From Nitrospinota bacterium (GTDB taxonomy: Bacteria > Nitrospinota_A > UBA7883), in NCBI GenBank assembly GCA_029880775.1, contig JAOUNV010000061.1:1-8025 (forward strand): 8,025 nt of DNA. Reading direction: 5' to 3'. The notes beneath the pieces are model-generated. The model was given only the letters and a program-made list of their open reading frames with translations, ran no database searches and was not told the origin of the DNA. Of this stretch, positions 6,509 through 8,025 are shown piece after piece. The first letter of the stretch is position 1. Each line of letters opens with the position of its first letter. The position numbers and the translations under genes were made by a program.

Positions 6509-6907
6509 CTATAGACAAAGTTTTTCCCTGAAGAATTCGACTAACTCCTTGTCCACGCTGGCAATGTGGACATCCTCCAGGTATCTGAAATGATCCGCCA
6601 GTATGGGCGAAAGAACCTTTTCGCCCCGCTTTATCTGTTGGTATTGCGAGTTGATTTCCTCGAATATCCGCTTGTGCTCCTGCATGTGAACTGTCATGTT
6701 CGGAAAATCACTCTGGGCCATCAGGGTGTTTTCCGTTGAGAAATGAACATGTAGTAGATTTACCAATTCCTTCAGTTGCCCTGTTAAGTTTTCAATGGGA
6801 GCGCCTTCGACCGAATCGTTGAGCAGAGAGTCTATAATAGAAGATATTTTCTCGTGTTGTTCATGAAGCTCGGAAAGATCGCTCTTTATCCTACTCAAGG
6901 ACGCCAC
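6509..6907 (-). CDS. Single-domain bacterial hemerythrin
   Basis: This 132-residue four-helix-bundle protein binds a non-heme di-iron centre that reversibly binds oxygen, and may also sense or scavenge O2 or NO. All seven expected ligands are visible: H18 in HEQHEKI, H55 and E59 in HVHFSTEN, H74 and H78 in HMQEHKRIF, and H114 and D119 in HIASVDKEL. No signal peptide or membrane helix is present, so it should be cytosolic. Length matches the stand-alone bacteriohemerythrin class; no fused signalling domain is present. The start is a GTG at 6907 with a distant GGGGA about nine bases upstream; a TTG three codons inside is an alternative. It is transcribed away from the iron-sulfur carrier gene. 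An iron/oxygen link between the two is suggested by position only. Confidence 0.93.
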   Translation of the reverse strand: MASLSRIKSDLSELHEQHEKISSIIDSLLNDSVEGAPIENLTGQLKELVNLLHVHFSTENTLMAQSDFPNMTVHMQEHKRIFEEINSQYQQIKRGEKVLSPILADHFRYLEDVHIASVDKELVEFFREKLCL

Positions 6908-7056
6908 TTGAATAATTCCCCAATATTAGTACACACAAAAAAACCGCGGATGCGAAAAAGGATATAATTAATAACGCCAGCCTATTATATTACGAAGCGT
7001 TTAGCAACAAGAATCCATACAACAGGCATGGCGCTACAGCCATAATAAGGCGTACT

Positions 7057-7194
7057 ATGCTTACATACATTCTAATTCTGGCCTGCAGCGACCAACCTGG
7101 ATTGAAATACCAGGAATATAACATAGGCCGGCTCTACCCCTACACCCTACATAACAAGCACATAGACACATCCATCCACTACTGCTCATCTTAG
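7057..7194 (+). CDS. Doubtful 45-codon ORF
   Basis: An ATG at 7057, preceded by AAGG at a spacing of six bases, opens 45 codons ending with TAG at 7192-7194. The peptide begins MLTYILILAC, which resembles a very short signal sequence with a lipobox cysteine, and continues rich in Tyr, His and Ile. Codon use (many TAC, ATA, CAT) is unlike the neighbouring genes, and there is no clear promoter. It may be chance in a compositionally odd stretch. Confidence 0.15.
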   Translation: MLTYILILACSDQPGLKYQEYNIGRLYPYTLHNKHIDTSIHYCSS

Positions 7195-7209
7195 GGAGGA
7201 ATACCTAAG
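7190..7209. repeat. Six-bp inverted repeat upstream of the iron-sulfur carrier promoter
   Basis: CTTAGG (7190-7195) and CCTAAG (7204-7209) are perfect inverted copies separated by GAGGAATA. They end 11 bases before the -35 hexamer at 7221, a position suited to an activator or second regulator, but a short dyad can also arise by chance. No T tract follows, so it is not a terminator. Confidence 0.3.
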
Positions 7210-7220
7210 CCACTGGAGTG

Positions 7221-7249
7221 TTTACATTTCCTTTATTCTCCTTTAGAAT
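7221..7249 (+). promoter_or_regulatory. Sigma70 promoter of the iron-sulfur carrier gene
   Basis: TTTACA (7221-7226) and TAGAAT (7244-7249) each match the consensus at five of six positions and are spaced by exactly 17 bases. Transcription should start near 7256, giving a leader of about 37 bases before the ATG at 7293. The start point falls inside the Fur-type site. Confidence 0.7.
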
Positions 7250-7252
7250 ACA

Positions 7253-7271
7253 GAGAATGATTTTCATTATC
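7253..7271. promoter_or_regulatory. Fur box over the transcription start
   Basis: The 19-mer GAGAATGATTTTCATTATC agrees with the classical Fur consensus GATAATGATAATCATTATC at 16 of 19 positions, differing only at positions 3, 10 and 11. It starts four bases after the -10 hexamer and covers the expected start point, where bound repressor would block RNA polymerase. This predicts repression when iron is plentiful and expression on iron starvation. No fur gene is in the window, so the regulator is inferred. Confidence 0.7.
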
Positions 7272-7292
7272 AGTATGCTTTTGGAGGTTTAA

Positions 7293-7613
7293 ATGATCAA
7301 TCTAACTGATAAGGCGGCAAACGAAGTCAAAAAATTGCAAGAGCGGATGAAGGCTCAGGGAAAAGGATTTCGGATCGAAATTGTACGTGGCGGGTGCCAT
7401 GGATATTCATATGAATTCGGATTTGACGATGAGCAGGAGGACGACCATAAATCGGTCACCAACGACATCACAGTCCTCACCCGCGCAGAGGTATCCGAAA
7501 TGGTGGATGGGATGACCATAGATTTTGAAAACCAGATGGCCGGCGATATATTTGTCTTCAAAAATCCGAAAGCGGCCAGCGCTTGCGGATGTGGGAATTC
7601 CTTCGCCATGTAG
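7293..7613 (+). CDS. A-type iron-sulfur carrier protein (IscA/ErpA/HesB family)
   Basis: This 106-residue protein is the normal length of A-type carriers, which bind an Fe-S cluster (or iron) and deliver it to apo-enzymes in the cytoplasm. The three conserved cysteines are present: C35 in VRGGCHGYSYEF, and C98 and C100 in ACGCGNSF. The NPKA before the CGCG motif also fits the family. Residue 36 is His where many members have Ser. The acidic loop DDEQEDDHK (45-53) is more charged than usual. GGAGG at 7283-7287 stands five bases before the ATG. It is a single gene, not part of an isc or suf operon here, and is controlled by a strong promoter carrying a Fur-type site. Whether it is the IscA, SufA or ErpA orthologue cannot be decided from sequence motifs alone, so no symbol is given. 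Confidence 0.95.
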   Translation: MINLTDKAANEVKKLQERMKAQGKGFRIEIVRGGCHGYSYEFGFDDEQEDDHKSVTNDITVLTRAEVSEMVDGMTIDFENQMAGDIFVFKNPKAASACGCGNSFAM

Positions 7614-7891
7614 CAGGCTCATGGTAAAAAGTATACCGCGCCCACCTGGGGAACCCGATATATAGATGAGACCTCCCAGCCTGCAAGACGGCTTTAGACG
7701 ATAGTCCCCTCCCAGGCTATCGCTTAAAGCCGTCGACGGCCATCCAGGAGGGCGCCCTAGACGGTGGCGGCATATTGGGCTTGGTGGGAAGGCTTGCGGC
7801 AATACTGGCGCCTACCTGGGCCCTTCTCAATTTCATTGTCACGATCAACCATAAGTAATAGTACGCCATGCTCCCCCCTGCTCAATATTAG
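7614..7891. other. Gene-free GC-rich stretch after the iron-sulfur carrier gene
   Basis: No open frame here resembles a protein. Besides the 48-nt hairpin there is an 8-bp palindrome GGGCGCCC (7750-7757) and several short C-rich/G-rich complementary blocks, such as GGAGGG (7748-7753) against CCCTCC in the hairpin loop. Near-repeats GCGGCATATT and GCGGCAATAC occur around 7767 and 7796. This density of self-complementary blocks suggests structured RNA or intergenic repeat DNA. No promoter for a separate RNA was identified. Confidence 0.4.
7687..7734. repeat. Long imperfect hairpin with C-rich loop
   Basis: Arms 7687-7704 and 7717-7734 pair over 18 positions: ten perfect pairs at the base, one G-U, one A-C mismatch, then six perfect pairs. 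The 12-nt loop reads TCCCCTCCCAGG. No T tract follows, so it is not a standard intrinsic terminator of the upstream gene, though it could protect its mRNA 3' end or be part of a small RNA. The right arm also forms a 12-bp palindrome GCCGTCGACGGC (7729-7740) with the bases that follow, so two mutually exclusive foldings exist. Confidence 0.6.
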
Positions 7892-7922
7892 TTGACAAGT
7901 CAACAGTATTGTTGATATATCA
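7892..7922 (+). promoter_or_regulatory. Promoter with embedded operator-like dyads
   Basis: A perfect -35 TTGACA (7892-7897) is followed after 18 bases by TATATC (7916-7921). Three overlapping dyads fill the promoter: TTGACAAGTCAA (7892-7903), TCAACA-gtat-TGTTGA (7900-7915) and the 10-bp palindrome TGATATATCA (7913-7922). The middle one spans the -35/-10 spacer, a usual place for a dimeric repressor such as a TetR- or MarR-type protein; the regulator is not identified. Confidence 0.5.
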
Positions 7923-7946
7923 TCTATATCTAGTCGTTATAAGGAT

Positions 7947-8025
7947 ATGGTCTTGACCACAGCTTTCGCCCCTGTGAAAAAACGCGCCCAATGGGCTCTC
8001 GTCGCCATCCATGGCGCCCTCATGC
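7947..8025 (+). CDS. Start of an unidentified gene cut by the right edge
   Basis: An open frame of 26 codons runs from an ATG at 7947 to the window end without a stop. It encodes MVLTTAFAPVKKRAQWALVA and continues hydrophobic (IHGALM), compatible with a basic lead-in to a first membrane helix. AAGGA at 7941-7945 is too close to the ATG but ideally placed, seven bases, before an in-frame TTG at 7953; a GTG at 7974 is a third option. The dyad-rich promoter directly upstream supports a real gene. Too little is present to name the product; a membrane transporter is only a guess. Confidence 0.45.
   Translation, partial: MVLTTAFAPVKKRAQWALVAIHGALM

Larger units (their letters stand above)
6908..7220. 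other. Gene-poor intergenic region between hemerythrin and iron-sulfur carrier genes
   Basis: No convincing gene is seen here. Minus-strand TATAAT (6989-6984) with a weak TTGTTG (7010-7005) only 15 bases away could be the hemerythrin promoter, with a leader near 70 bases. A plus-strand TATAAT at 6963-6968 lacks a -35 element. From about 7010 to 7190 the plus strand is unusually poor in G and rich in A, C and T with many TAC/CAT/ACA triplets, unlike the coding DNA around it. A 45-codon ORF lies inside this stretch and is listed separately. Confidence 0.5.

Noticed and set aside
7687..7734. Hairpin as intrinsic terminator of the Fe-S carrier gene
   Set aside because: No T tract follows the right arm on either strand, and it lies 73 bases past the stop codon.
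7407..7802. Minus-strand frame of 131 codons
   Set aside because: It runs antisense to the iron-sulfur carrier gene and through the hairpin; composition is typical of a chance frame.

Overview
The window reads as chromosomal DNA from a Gram-negative, non-enteric bacterium. The supporting signs are a lipoprotein signal peptide, a two-component pair with an NtrC-type AAA+ regulator, a Fur-box-like site, and sigma70-like promoters in moderately GC-rich coding DNA. The N-terminal zinc ribbon of the leftmost gene and the variant AAA+ regulator recall Desulfobacterota, Nitrospirota or Nitrospinota, but this is an impression of style and not a taxonomic assignment. No tRNA, rRNA, CRISPR array, transposase or phage gene was found.

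Left part (1-4669). A gene cut by the left edge runs leftward. It encodes a four-cysteine zinc ribbon followed by a long acidic tail that ends in 27-bp (9-residue) tandem repeats. It has a good divergent promoter. Rightward from the same intergenic space runs a tight cluster: a PNP_UDP_1-fold nucleoside phosphorylase/nucleosidase with HpnG-like motifs, a soluble GAF-GAF histidine kinase whose ATG overlaps the phosphorylase stop codon, and an NtrC-type response regulator. The regulator keeps its ATPase motifs, but the sigma54-contacting GAFTGA loop reads NVATGV.

Middle (4670-6508). A monocistronic lipoprotein gene has a strong ribosome binding site and a clear intrinsic terminator. Its product carries a coiled coil, an alanine-rich helix, a Pro-Ala-Glu linker and a Met/His-rich C-terminus that looks metal-binding. 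Leftward genes follow: an acylphosphatase with a promoter that would give a leaderless mRNA, and a small two-helix membrane protein resembling the YcxB-like family.

Right part (6509-8025). A leftward single-domain hemerythrin with all seven iron ligands faces a rightward A-type iron-sulfur carrier protein (IscA/ErpA/HesB family). The carrier gene has a textbook sigma70 promoter with a Fur-box-like site over its start point. This suggests an iron- and oxygen-related neighbourhood. Downstream are about 330 bp without a convincing gene: a 48-nt imperfect hairpin with a C-rich loop, a fused 12-bp palindrome, then a promoter packed with short dyads in front of a gene that begins just before the right edge.

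The points most worth following are the degenerate GAFTGA loop, the Fur-type site on the iron-sulfur carrier gene, the hairpin with the CCUCC-containing loop, and the Met/His-tailed lipoprotein next to the two-component system. No complete, clearly undescribed system can be claimed from the sequence alone.
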